A DNA stretch of 7,901 nucleotides, taken from NCBI GenBank assembly GCA_964596115.1, contig CAZQRW010000069.1, positions 1-7,901 on the forward strand. Direction: 5' to 3'. The position numbers and the translations under genes were made by a program. This DNA is from CAZQRW01 sp964596115. GTDB taxonomy: Bacteria; Hydrothermota; UBA3072; B12-G15. Of the stretch, positions 1 to 5,471 are shown piece after piece. Within the stretch, counting starts at the first letter, position 1. Each line of letters opens with the position of its first letter. The notes below the pieces were generated by a model that saw only the letters and a list, made by a program, of their open reading frames with translations, did no database searches and was not told the DNA's origin.

Positions 1-23
1 GAGGGGGAGAGATGGAGAGGAGG

Positions 24-65
24 TTCATTCTCCATCCTTCATTCTTCATTCTCCATTCTTCCTTC
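24..65. repeat. Tandem 7-bp repeat array, consensus TYCATTC (GAATGRA on minus strand)
   Basis: Six consecutive heptamers can be read without gaps: TTCATTC, TCCATCC, TTCATTC, TTCATTC, TCCATTC, TTCCTTC. The array overlaps the last codons of the minus-strand hsdM gene and supplies its TGA stop. The DNA to its left (1-23) stays purine-rich on the plus strand but loses the 7-bp phase. The pattern resembles the short tandemly repeated heptamers known from cyanobacterial intergenic regions, although the sequence is different. No function can be assigned. Confidence 0.8.
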
Positions 66-1830
66 TTAAATATCCCAACTCTTTAATATATCCCTCTATT
101 TTCTTATCTATATCATTCAGTTCATTTTCCAGATTCTTTAATGACTTCCACTCTCCTGCTACATCAATCTCCTCAATTTTTTCTTCAGGAAACACATATA
201 GAGTAACATTCAGATTAAAATCATTCTCTCTTATTTCTTCATAATCCACAATTCTTGAGAAGCCCTCAGATTCTTTGAATTCCCTATATGCATCAGCAAT
301 CTTTTTTATATTTTTTTCTTTGAGTATATTCAATTTTCGCACATCCGGATGCTGCTCGTATTCGCTACTTGCATTTATGAAAAGAACTTTGTTTTTTCTA
401 TCTTGTGGTTTATTTTTGTTCAAAATAATAATTGCACCAGGTGCACCAGTATTATAGAAGAGTTTTTCTGGTAGAAGGATAACAGATTCAATAAGGTCGT
501 CCCTCAAAACTTCAGCTCTTATAGCCCTTTCTTTTCCGCCTCTGAAAAGACAACCATTATCAATCACTACTCCAACCTTGCCGTTCTTATTAGCAGAATA
601 AATCATATGCTGTATCCAAATCCAGTCTGCAGATTGTTTAGGTGAGAATCCATAAGGGAACCTTTTTCTCCAGAATTCCCCCTTTTTTACGACATCCTCA
701 CCATACCCTTTTTGATTCCAGGGTGGATTTGCAATTACTATATCAAATTTTTTGATTCCGTTCTCGTCCTTATACTTTGGATTTTGAAGAGTATCACCAT
801 AAACTAAATTGGCGTTTCTGATTCCATGGATATATAGGTTCATTTTTCCAAGTGCAAGGGTTTTTGGATTTGCCTCCTGGCCATACAGGAATAATTTATC
901 AGCATCCTTTTTACCCTTATTTTCCTCAACATATTTATATGATATTATTAACATTCCTCCAGAACCCGCGGCTGGGTCGTATACACCCTCTCCTGGTTTA
1001 GGGTTAAGCATTTCAATAATAAGTCTTATAACTTCTCTTGGTGTATAAACTTCACCCTCCTTTGCCTTCTGGGGTGCAAAATATCTCAATATCCATTCAT
1101 AGGCATCTCCAAGTATATCGGGAGAAACATTATGAAGTTTTTGCATGCTAAAAAGTTCAACCAGCTGTCTTAAAATTTCAGTATTCTCACTACTGGAAGT
1201 AAACTGAACAAAATCGACATTTTCAAAGACATCCTTTAATTCGGGATTCCTCTCAGCAATTATTTTCATTGCCTTAGAAAAGTTCTCAGGTAACCTTGCA
1301 GGTTCGTTATGAAGATTGGGCCAGAGGTATTCTTCAGGAATATCAAAAGTATGATAACTTGAATTTTTTGCCTCTTCTTTTGCTTCATCTTCAGTAAGAC
1401 CATCTTGAATCGCCTCTTGATAGGCATCCTGATATTCTTTTTCCCATTTATCACTTATTCTTTTGTAAAAGAGAAGAACAAGTATAAATGTATAATCAAC
1501 CCTTGTACGGATCAAATCTGCAGCCTTCTTGAGTAATCCCTCAAGGTCTCCTCTTGAGAGAGTATCCTTTCCAAAAGCGAATAGATTGGAAATGATTTCC
1601 TCCTTGCTTTTTAGTTTATATATTCTTTTTCTTGCATCTTCAGGATCAAGGGATACGGTAAGATAGCCGCCTTTTCTGAGTTCAGAGAGGATAACATTAA
1701 TTTTATCCCCCGCATCACGAAATTTTTCTCTTAAGACATTACTCGCATTTTCAAACCTGAAAGGGGAATCTTTGAAATGTTCCCATAGTAAATCATATCT
1801 TTTTTCAACCCATTTTTTAACTTTGTTCAT
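46..1830 (-). CDS. hsdM: Type I restriction-modification system DNA methyltransferase subunit (HsdM)
   Basis: This 594-residue protein is an N6-adenine DNA methyltransferase, the modification subunit of a type I restriction-modification complex. It would normally work with HsdS (specificity) and HsdR (cleavage). Residues 1 to about 75 look like a small winged-helix-type domain. Residues about 80-215 match the helical HsdM N-terminal region. The catalytic domain follows, with the SAM-binding motif DPAAGSGG at 285-292 and the adenine-pocket motif NPPW at 368-371, the order expected for this class. The last ~35 residues are charged and may form a coiled coil. No clear Shine-Dalgarno precedes the ATG, only A/T-rich DNA with a TATAAT at 1842-1847 (minus strand). 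The final codons (RKNGE, stop) lie inside a 7-bp repeat array, so the C-terminus may have been altered. No hsdS or hsdR is in the window; they may lie beyond the left edge. The family call is secure. Confidence 0.95.
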   Translation of the reverse strand: MNKVKKWVEKRYDLLWEHFKDSPFRFENASNVLREKFRDAGDKINVILSELRKGGYLTVSLDPEDARKRIYKLKSKEEIISNLFAFGKDTLSRGDLEGLLKKAADLIRTRVDYTFILVLLFYKRISDKWEKEYQDAYQEAIQDGLTEDEAKEEAKNSSYHTFDIPEEYLWPNLHNEPARLPENFSKAMKIIAERNPELKDVFENVDFVQFTSSSENTEILRQLVELFSMQKLHNVSPDILGDAYEWILRYFAPQKAKEGEVYTPREVIRLIIEMLNPKPGEGVYDPAAGSGGMLIISYKYVEENKGKKDADKLFLYGQEANPKTLALGKMNLYIHGIRNANLVYGDTLQNPKYKDENGIKKFDIVIANPPWNQKGYGEDVVKKGEFWRKRFPYGFSPKQSADWIWIQHMIYSANKNGKVGVVIDNGCLFRGGKERAIRAEVLRDDLIESVILLPEKLFYNTGAPGAIIILNKNKPQDRKNKVLFINASSEYEQHPDVRKLNILKEKNIKKIADAYREFKESEGFSRIVDYEEIRENDFNLNVTLYVFPEEKIEEIDVAGEWKSLKNLENELNDIDKKIEGYIKELGYLRRKNGE

Positions 1831-1956
1831 TTTTTTTATTTATTATATAAATTTTTATATTATTAGTTATATAATAATCTAATAATTTATTTTCGCAACC
1901 CCTTATACTTAAGAAATTTAAATTTTTAATTCTTTTTTTTTATAATTAAACTTCTA

Positions 1957-1978
1957 GGATGCAAACTTGCAAAATTGG
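1957..1978 (+). repeat. Element-end repeat, copy 1 (TGCAAACTTGCAAA core)
   Basis: The core TGCAAACTTGCAAA is identical to the reverse complement of the copy at 2261-2285. Both copies continue with an ATTGG-like tail, allowing one inserted base. It is an outer left-side end repeat around the transposase remnant. Each unit contains two copies of the self-complementary hexamer TTGCAA or TGCAAA-like versions of it. Confidence 0.6.
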
Positions 1979-2028
1979 TTAATGCATGCATGAAGGCACT
2001 TTATTTTTTGGAGTTTTTTTTAGGGATA

Positions 2029-2046
2029 GGAGTTGCGAACTTGCAA
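2029..2046 (+). repeat. Element-end repeat, copy 2 (left arm nearest the remnant)
   Basis: GGAGTTGCGAACTTGCAA matches the reverse complement of 2268-2285 at 16 of 18 positions. It sits 20 bases before the ATG of the transposase remnant, where a left terminal inverted repeat or REP-like end would be expected. Confidence 0.65.
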
Positions 2047-2066
2047 TATTATATTAACATAGAAAC

Positions 2067-2260
2067 ATGAGAAAACCTCGATTTACCTATAAGGGTGATT
2101 TTTACTATGTTATGGCAAGAGGATGCGGGGTGAACTTTTGGTTTTGCTAAAGGACCGCACTGGTTTAACATATAAAGAAATTAAGCAGATTCCCATCTTT
2201 TATGAATTGAGTCTTGGTTCCCTGGGAAGCATCTATAGAAATTATAAATATGATAAATAA
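2067..2260 (+). pseudogene. Remnant of IS200-like / REP-associated tyrosine (Y1) transposase, internally deleted
   Basis: Two coding pieces in different frames are joined. From the ATG at 2067, the first ~18 codons read MRKPRFTYKGDFYYVMARG, the usual opening of RAYT/IS200-type Y1 transposases (arginine/proline-rich start, then a strand ending in V-x-x-RG). That frame stops at 2148-2150. In a second frame, 2126-2260 encodes RGELLVLLKDRTGLTYKEI and then about 25 more residues, including SLGSIYRNYKYDK, before TAA. This matches the helix-turn-helix-like tail common in the family (TGLTYKEI, SLGSIYR). Everything between is gone, including the catalytic HUH motif and tyrosine. It is about 0.2 kb, against the 0.7-1 kb usual for the intact family, so it is inactive. 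Inverted end repeats flank it at 2029-2046 and 2268-2285. It could be a non-autonomous derivative mobilised in trans. Confidence 0.75.
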
Positions 2261-2267
2261 CCAATGT

Positions 2268-2285
2268 TTGCAAGTTTGCAACCCC
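2268..2285 (-). repeat. Element-end repeat, copy 3 (right arm, inverted)
   Basis: TTGCAAGTTTGCAACCCC is the inverted partner of the copies at 1957-1978 and 2029-2046. It lies 7 bases after the stop of the transposase remnant and so marks the likely right end of the element. It is also just upstream of the phospholipase gene. TTGCAA (2268-2273) followed 18 bases later by TATGAG (2292-2297) could make a weak promoter, but each box matches the consensus at only 4 of 6 positions. Confidence 0.6.
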
Positions 2286-2320
2286 AGAGGATATGAGAAA
2301 CCTAACGGAGAAATGGACAA

Positions 2321-3259
2321 ATGGATAAAAGGATAGGACTTGCCCTTGGTTCAGGTTCTGCAAGAGGACTCGCCCATATTGGGGTACTTAAGGTGATAGA
2401 TGAAGAAAAAATCCCTATAGATTTTATTGCAGGAACGAGTATCGGAGCGTTTATAGGTGCGATTTATGCTTCGGGTATTAGTGCCAGAGAGTTAGAGGAA
2501 CTCTCCCTCAATTTGGACAGGAGAAAAACAACCTCTCTCTTTACACCAACCATTCCTTACTCTGGTCTTGTTGAAGGCAGGAAAATAACAGAGTTTTTGC
2601 AATCAGTAATTGGCAATCCTAAATTTGAGGACTTAAAGATACCTTTTGCTGCTATTGCTACCGATGTTATGAGTGGAAGAGAGGTAATAATGACAAAAGG
2701 TTCAGTAGTCGAAGCCGTAAGAGCAAGTATTTCCATTCCCGGTATATTTACCCCCTGCAAATGTAATGAAGATTTCCTCGTAGATGGAGGACTCGTTAAT
2801 CCCCTACCTGTGAATTGTGTCAGGGATATGGGAGCAGATTTCGTAATTGCTGTTAATATTCTTCCTTCACCTGAGAAAAAAATTCATAAACTCAGGATGA
2901 AAGGCGAAGAGAAAAAACTTTTAACCTTTCCTATTACTTCAGAAATCGTTAATACCCGTCTCTCTCAATTTCTCAAACCTGTGAAAAAAGTCATAGAGAA
3001 TCCATTCCTCACCCTTACAGACAAATTGAAGACAATCCAGGAGTTTCCCAGTATTTTTACCATCATACTTCAGACCATAGCTATTACTGAGTATCAAATA
3101 CTGTGTCTTCAACTCAAACATTCGGAACCAGACATTTTAATAGAACCTAAAGTTGATTTCATTAAGCCACTTGAATTCTACAGAGGGAAAGAGGGTATAG
3201 CTAAAGGAGAAGATGCAGCCAAACGATTACTAAGTAGGTTGAGAAGAAATGATAGATAA
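2321..3259 (+). CDS. Patatin-like phospholipase family protein (RssA-like)
   Basis: This 312-residue protein is predicted to be a serine acyl hydrolase that releases fatty acids from lipids with a Ser-Asp dyad. The glycine-rich oxyanion loop GSGSARG is at 10-16. The nucleophile elbow GTSIG is at 38-42, with Ser40 as nucleophile. The DGG motif at 155-157 supplies the catalytic Asp155. All three patatin blocks are intact and correctly spaced. There is no signal peptide, so it is probably cytoplasmic or peripheral to the membrane. The length fits bacterial RssA/YchK-type proteins. The start is supported by GGAG at 2307-2310. The 3' end overlaps the fatty acid kinase gene by 11 nt, which implies translational coupling. 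With FakA, DegV and PlsY downstream, a role in freeing membrane acyl chains for re-use is a reasonable inference. The substrate is unknown. Confidence 0.93.
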   Translation: MDKRIGLALGSGSARGLAHIGVLKVIDEEKIPIDFIAGTSIGAFIGAIYASGISARELEELSLNLDRRKTTSLFTPTIPYSGLVEGRKITEFLQSVIGNPKFEDLKIPFAAIATDVMSGREVIMTKGSVVEAVRASISIPGIFTPCKCNEDFLVDGGLVNPLPVNCVRDMGADFVIAVNILPSPEKKIHKLRMKGEEKKLLTFPITSEIVNTRLSQFLKPVKKVIENPFLTLTDKLKTIQEFPSIFTIILQTIAITEYQILCLQLKHSEPDILIEPKVDFIKPLEFYRGKEGIAKGEDAAKRLLSRLRRNDR

Positions 3260-4976
3260 GATTGATTCAAAAATATTCAGTAACCTTCTCAAGGGAGGAT
3301 ACGATAGGCTTTCTTCACAGAAGGAGTGGGTCAATAATTTAAATGTTTTTCCTGTTCCAGATGGTGATACAGGCTCAAATATGACTCTTACACTCAAAGG
3401 GGCATTATCTGGGGATGGAAATATCGTTGAGAATAGTCTTCTGGCAGCAAGAGGTAATTCGGGAATAATCCTTTCCCAATTCTTGAGGGGTTTTGTTCGT
3501 GCTGTTAACCATAAAGAGGAGATAGATACATTGGATTTTGCTCTTGCGATGAAGGAGGGTGAAACTGCTGCACGGAATGCAGTAAGGAATCCGGTTGAAG
3601 GAACAATCCTTACGGTTATGCGAGATATTTCAAGATGTGCAATTAAAAGTTCCAAAAGGGAAAAGGATTTTATAAAGGTTTTTGAAAATATAATGAGGGT
3701 TGCAAACATTACCCTTGAGAAGACACCAGAAATGCTTCCTGTGCTCAAGGATGCTGGAGTCGTAGATGCAGGAGCACAAGGTTTTGTATATATTATTGAG
3801 GGTATGCTCTATTCATTAAGAGAGTTTGACTATGAAAATGGTGTAGTTCCGCATATATCAAATAGGCTTCATATATGGAAAACCCTGAGTACAATAGAGG
3901 GAATTTACAAGATGAGAAATCTTTTCAATCTTGGTGAAGGTATAGTTAAAATATGGCAGAATAGACCACAGAGGATGGATCTTGCTTGGAAAAGGGTATT
4001 ATGGCTAATGAAGGTCAGAAAAATAAAAACAATCCCTGCGCTCAAGCAATTTGCAAGAAGGCTTATCTCGGTCTGGGAAAGAAAGATTGAATACAAATAC
4101 GATGTTGAGTGTCTTGTTCGTGGTAAAGATATTCAGAAGCTGTTACTGGAGGAGGAGATTGCTCCATATGGAGATTCTATTCTTGTTGTAACTTCTCCCT
4201 CCATTACAAAGGTGCATATCCACACAAATGAGCCAGAAAAGATATTTGAGATATGCTCAAAATATGGAGAACTTGATGATAAATTTATTGAAGATATGGA
4301 AGAGCAACAACACGAGTTTATCACAATAAAACAAGGTGTGGAAACAGAAAGCCATCAAAAGGTCTTGGCAATTGTCCCTGGAGATGGCTTTTGTGAAATC
4401 GCAAAAAGCATGGGCGCAGAAGTAATAAAATCATTAAACCCAAGCACTGAAGAGGTGCTAAAGTACCTTAATGGTGAAGACTTCTATTTTATACTTCCTT
4501 GTAATGGTGATGCAATCCCTGCCTCTGAACAGGCATTGAAATGTAGCAAGAAAAACGGAATAGTGATTCCCGCGAGAACAATTCCTGAGGGAATGAGCGC
4601 ACTTTTGGCTTATAATCCAGAGTCAAGCACAGAAGAGAATGAAAAAAATATGCGAAAGGCGATAAAAAACGTAAAAACAGGAAAGGTTACAATCGCGGCA
4701 AGGGATGCTCAATTTGGAACACAGAAGGTTAATAAAGGTGATATTATTTCCATATTTGAAAAGGAGATTAAGGCTCATAAAAACATAAATGAAGCTGTGT
4801 TTGAACTGGCAAAGAAGATGGAAGGAGAAACATTTACTCTCTTTTATGGAATTGATATAAGGAAAGAGGATGCAGAAACACTTCTTCAAGAATTGAAGGA
4901 CGGATTTAGCAAAAAGGACTTTGAACTCTATTACGGAGGACAACCTTTTTATCAATATATAATCTCTGCAGAGTAA
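3249..4976 (+). CDS. fakA: DAK2 domain fatty acid kinase, FakA/YloV family
   Basis: This 575-residue protein is predicted to phosphorylate fatty acids presented by a DegV/FakB protein, giving acyl-phosphate. The N-terminal DhaL/DAK2 kinase domain (about 1-190) carries NVFPVPDGDTGSNMT at 32-46, whose Asp38 and Asp40 would bind Mg-ATP. It also has ARGNSGIILSQFLRGF at 67-82, EGTILTVMRD at 117-126 and DAGAQGFVYIIEGM at 173-186. The middle domain ends with YGDSILVV...KVHIHTNEP (307-329), whose His323 and His325 match the zinc-site histidines of this family. The C-terminal domain (about 370-502) has the family's NPSTEEVL, IPEGMSALLAYNPES and VKTGKVTIAARD blocks. The final ~70 residues are charged. 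The linker at about 190-282 is oddly basic and tryptophan-rich. The usual Cys of the middle-domain Y-x-Y-C-x-E motif is Asp285 here, with Cys288 nearby. It is slightly longer than the ~550 residues of characterised homologues. The ATG lies inside the 3' end of the phospholipase gene. Confidence 0.93.
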   Translation: MIDKIDSKIFSNLLKGGYDRLSSQKEWVNNLNVFPVPDGDTGSNMTLTLKGALSGDGNIVENSLLAARGNSGIILSQFLRGFVRAVNHKEEIDTLDFALAMKEGETAARNAVRNPVEGTILTVMRDISRCAIKSSKREKDFIKVFENIMRVANITLEKTPEMLPVLKDAGVVDAGAQGFVYIIEGMLYSLREFDYENGVVPHISNRLHIWKTLSTIEGIYKMRNLFNLGEGIVKIWQNRPQRMDLAWKRVLWLMKVRKIKTIPALKQFARRLISVWERKIEYKYDVECLVRGKDIQKLLLEEEIAPYGDSILVVTSPSITKVHIHTNEPEKIFEICSKYGELDDKFIEDMEEQQHEFITIKQGVETESHQKVLAIVPGDGFCEIAKSMGAEVIKSLNPSTEEVLKYLNGEDFYFILPCNGDAIPASEQALKCSKKNGIVIPARTIPEGMSALLAYNPESSTEENEKNMRKAIKNVKTGKVTIAARDAQFGTQKVNKGDIISIFEKEIKAHKNINEAVFELAKKMEGETFTLFYGIDIRKEDAETLLQELKDGFSKKDFELYYGGQPFYQYIISAE

Positions 4977-4977
4977 A

Positions 4978-5000
4978 ACATCCTATAATGATCAGGATGT
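4978..5000 (+). other. Short hairpin just after fakA
   Basis: ACATCCT (4978-4984) and AGGATGT (4994-5000) form a perfect 7-bp stem with a 9-base loop, directly after the fakA stop codon. No T-run follows, so it is not a typical intrinsic terminator. It might stabilise a 3' end or mark the junction of the inserted cassette that begins beside it. Confidence 0.4.
4984..4991 (+). repeat. Direct repeat TATAATGA, left copy (possible target-site duplication)
   Basis: The same 8 bases occur at 5443-5450, so one copy lies just outside each end of the inverted-repeat cassette carrying the GxxExxY gene. This arrangement fits a duplicated target site. However, the sequence is A/T-rich and resembles a promoter -10 box, so coincidence is possible. 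Confidence 0.35.
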
Positions 5001-5040
5001 CTGATTGCACTGATTGCAAAAACAGATTACACAGATTATG
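5001..5040 (+). repeat. Left arm of 40-nt imperfect inverted repeat, built of 9-bp units
   Basis: The arm reads as 9-bp units: CTGATTGCA, CTGATTGCA, a four-A spacer, CAGATTACA, CAGATTATG. Without gaps it matches the reverse complement of 5402-5441 at 27 of 40 positions, and 13 of 14 in the inner GATTACACARATTA core. The ATG of the GxxExxY gene is the last triplet of the arm. Confidence 0.7.
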
Positions 5041-5406
5041 GAAGATAGAGATCCTCTTACAGAACGAATAATAGGTTGTTGTTACAGAGTTCACTCTGAA
5101 TTAGGGCCAGGATTTAATGAAAAAGTATATCATGCCGCACTGAAATTAGCTTTTGAGGAGGAAGGTTTAAAGTATGAGACTCAAAAACGGTTTGAGGTTT
5201 ACTATCGGAGTAAGAAAGTAGGGAATTTCATTGTGGACTTAGTTGTTGAGGATAAAATTGTAGTTGAAATTAAGGCAGTAACTGGCAATATACCGGATGT
5301 TTTTAAATACCAGGTACTTTCTTATTTAAAAGCATCATCGTTAAAAGTTGGTTTGTTAGTTAATTTTGGTAATAAGAGTTGTCAGATAAAAAGATTGTCT
5401 TTTTAA
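5038..5406 (+). CDS. GxxExxY protein (PD-(D/E)XK nuclease-like fold)
   Basis: This is a small protein of 122 residues from the ATG at 5038. The name-giving motif is GFNEKVY (Gly25, Glu28, Tyr31), preceded by a typical VHSELGPG block. A nuclease-like core follows: Asp67 in FIVDLVV, Glu77-x-Lys79 in VVEIKA, and a conserved Gln92 in YQVLSYLK, ending with the LLVNFG block common in the family. These residues are compatible with a PD-(D/E)XK active site, but no biochemical role is established for the family as far as I know. A TTG at 5014 would add 8 residues, but these come from 9-bp repeat sequence and the family usually begins just before the acidic stretch, so I prefer ATG. No clear Shine-Dalgarno is visible. 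Both ends of the gene lie inside inverted repeats, and it splits a lipid operon, so it is probably a passenger. Confidence 0.88.
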   Translation: MEDRDPLTERIIGCCYRVHSELGPGFNEKVYHAALKLAFEEEGLKYETQKRFEVYYRSKKVGNFIVDLVVEDKIVVEIKAVTGNIPDVFKYQVLSYLKASSLKVGLLVNFGNKSCQIKRLSF

Positions 5407-5441
5407 TTTGTGTAATCGTATTCAAAAATCTGAGTAATCAG
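5402..5441 (-). repeat. Right arm of 40-nt imperfect inverted repeat
   Basis: Read on the minus strand this begins CTGATTACTCAGATT and continues to GATTACACAAATTA, aligning end to end with the left arm at 5001-5040. The TAA stop of the GxxExxY gene (5404-5406) is inside the arm. The 9-bp units are more worn here than in the left arm. Confidence 0.65.
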
Positions 5442-5448
5442 GTATAAT
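5421..5448 (+). promoter_or_regulatory. Candidate sigma-70 type promoter for degV-plsY-plsY2
   Basis: A perfect -10 box, TATAAT, lies at 5443-5448. A 4-of-6 match to the -35 box (TTCAAA, 5421-5426) is 16 bases upstream. Transcription would start near 5455, a few bases before the degV Shine-Dalgarno. The -35 box is inside the right arm of the cassette and the -10 box is just outside it, so the insertion may have made or reshaped this promoter. Confidence 0.45.
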
Positions 5449-5460
5449 GAAAATTATACC
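5441..5460 (+). promoter_or_regulatory. Perfect 8-bp hairpin with GAAA loop upstream of degV
   Basis: GGTATAAT (5441-5448), GAAA, ATTATACC (5453-5460) form a perfect inverted repeat with a GNRA-type tetraloop. The left half is the candidate -10 box and the right half abuts the Shine-Dalgarno sequence. It could be an operator palindrome, or an RNA stem in the transcript reading through from fakA that affects access to the ribosome site. Confidence 0.5.
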
Positions 5461-5467
5461 AGGAGGA
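5461..5467 (+). promoter_or_regulatory. Strong ribosome binding site of degV
   Basis: AGGAGGA stands 4 bases before the ATG at 5472. It is the best Shine-Dalgarno match in the window and fixes the degV start. It begins immediately after the hairpin at 5441-5460. Confidence 0.8.
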
Positions 5468-5471
5468 ATCT

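Larger units (their letters stand above)
1831..2066. other. AT-rich intergenic region between hsdM and transposase remnant
   Basis: I find no gene here. The first ~120 bases are almost pure A/T with T-runs, and would hold the hsdM promoter on the minus strand. From about 1890 the region carries scattered copies of a TTGCAA-containing repeat: an inverted half copy, TTCGCAACCCC, at 1892-1902, and direct copies at 1957-1978 and 2029-2046. A perfect 10-bp palindrome, ATGCATGCAT, lies at 1982-1991. These look like the end sequences of a decayed insertion element rather than of a gene. Confidence 0.6.
5001..5441 (+). mobile_element. Putative GxxExxY gene cassette bounded by inverted repeats
   Basis: About 441 bp separate fakA from degV, two genes whose products are expected to work together. 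This stretch consists of one gene plus two 40-nt inverted arms. The gene starts in the left arm and stops in the right arm, so nearly nothing but cassette is present. An 8-bp direct repeat, TATAATGA, flanks it. No transposase is encoded, so any movement would need an enzyme supplied elsewhere. The arms and their 9-bp periodicity are seen directly. That the unit is mobile is inference. Confidence 0.5.

Noticed and set aside
24..65. CRISPR array
   Set aside because: The units are 7 bp with no spacers. The same holds for 7771-7838 and for the 9-bp units at 5001-5040, so these are simple short-period repeats.
809..1048. Plus-strand open frame of 79 codons within hsdM
   Set aside because: It is antisense to the SAM-binding region of hsdM, with no ribosome site or recognisable product.
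3230..3748. A 172-codon open frame on the minus strand opposite fakA
   Set aside because: It lies fully antisense to conserved DAK2 kinase motifs, and its product shows no family features. It is open by codon-usage coincidence.
3905..4096. A frameshift pair inside fakA to explain the odd linker
   Set aside because: The second forward frame carries at least three stop codons within about a dozen codons here, and the third frame has several too. The main frame stays open through the linker, so I kept a single intact gene.
5014..5037. TTG start giving a longer GxxExxY protein
   Set aside because: The added residues come only from 9-bp repeat sequence, there is no ribosome site, and the ATG at 5038 matches the usual family start.
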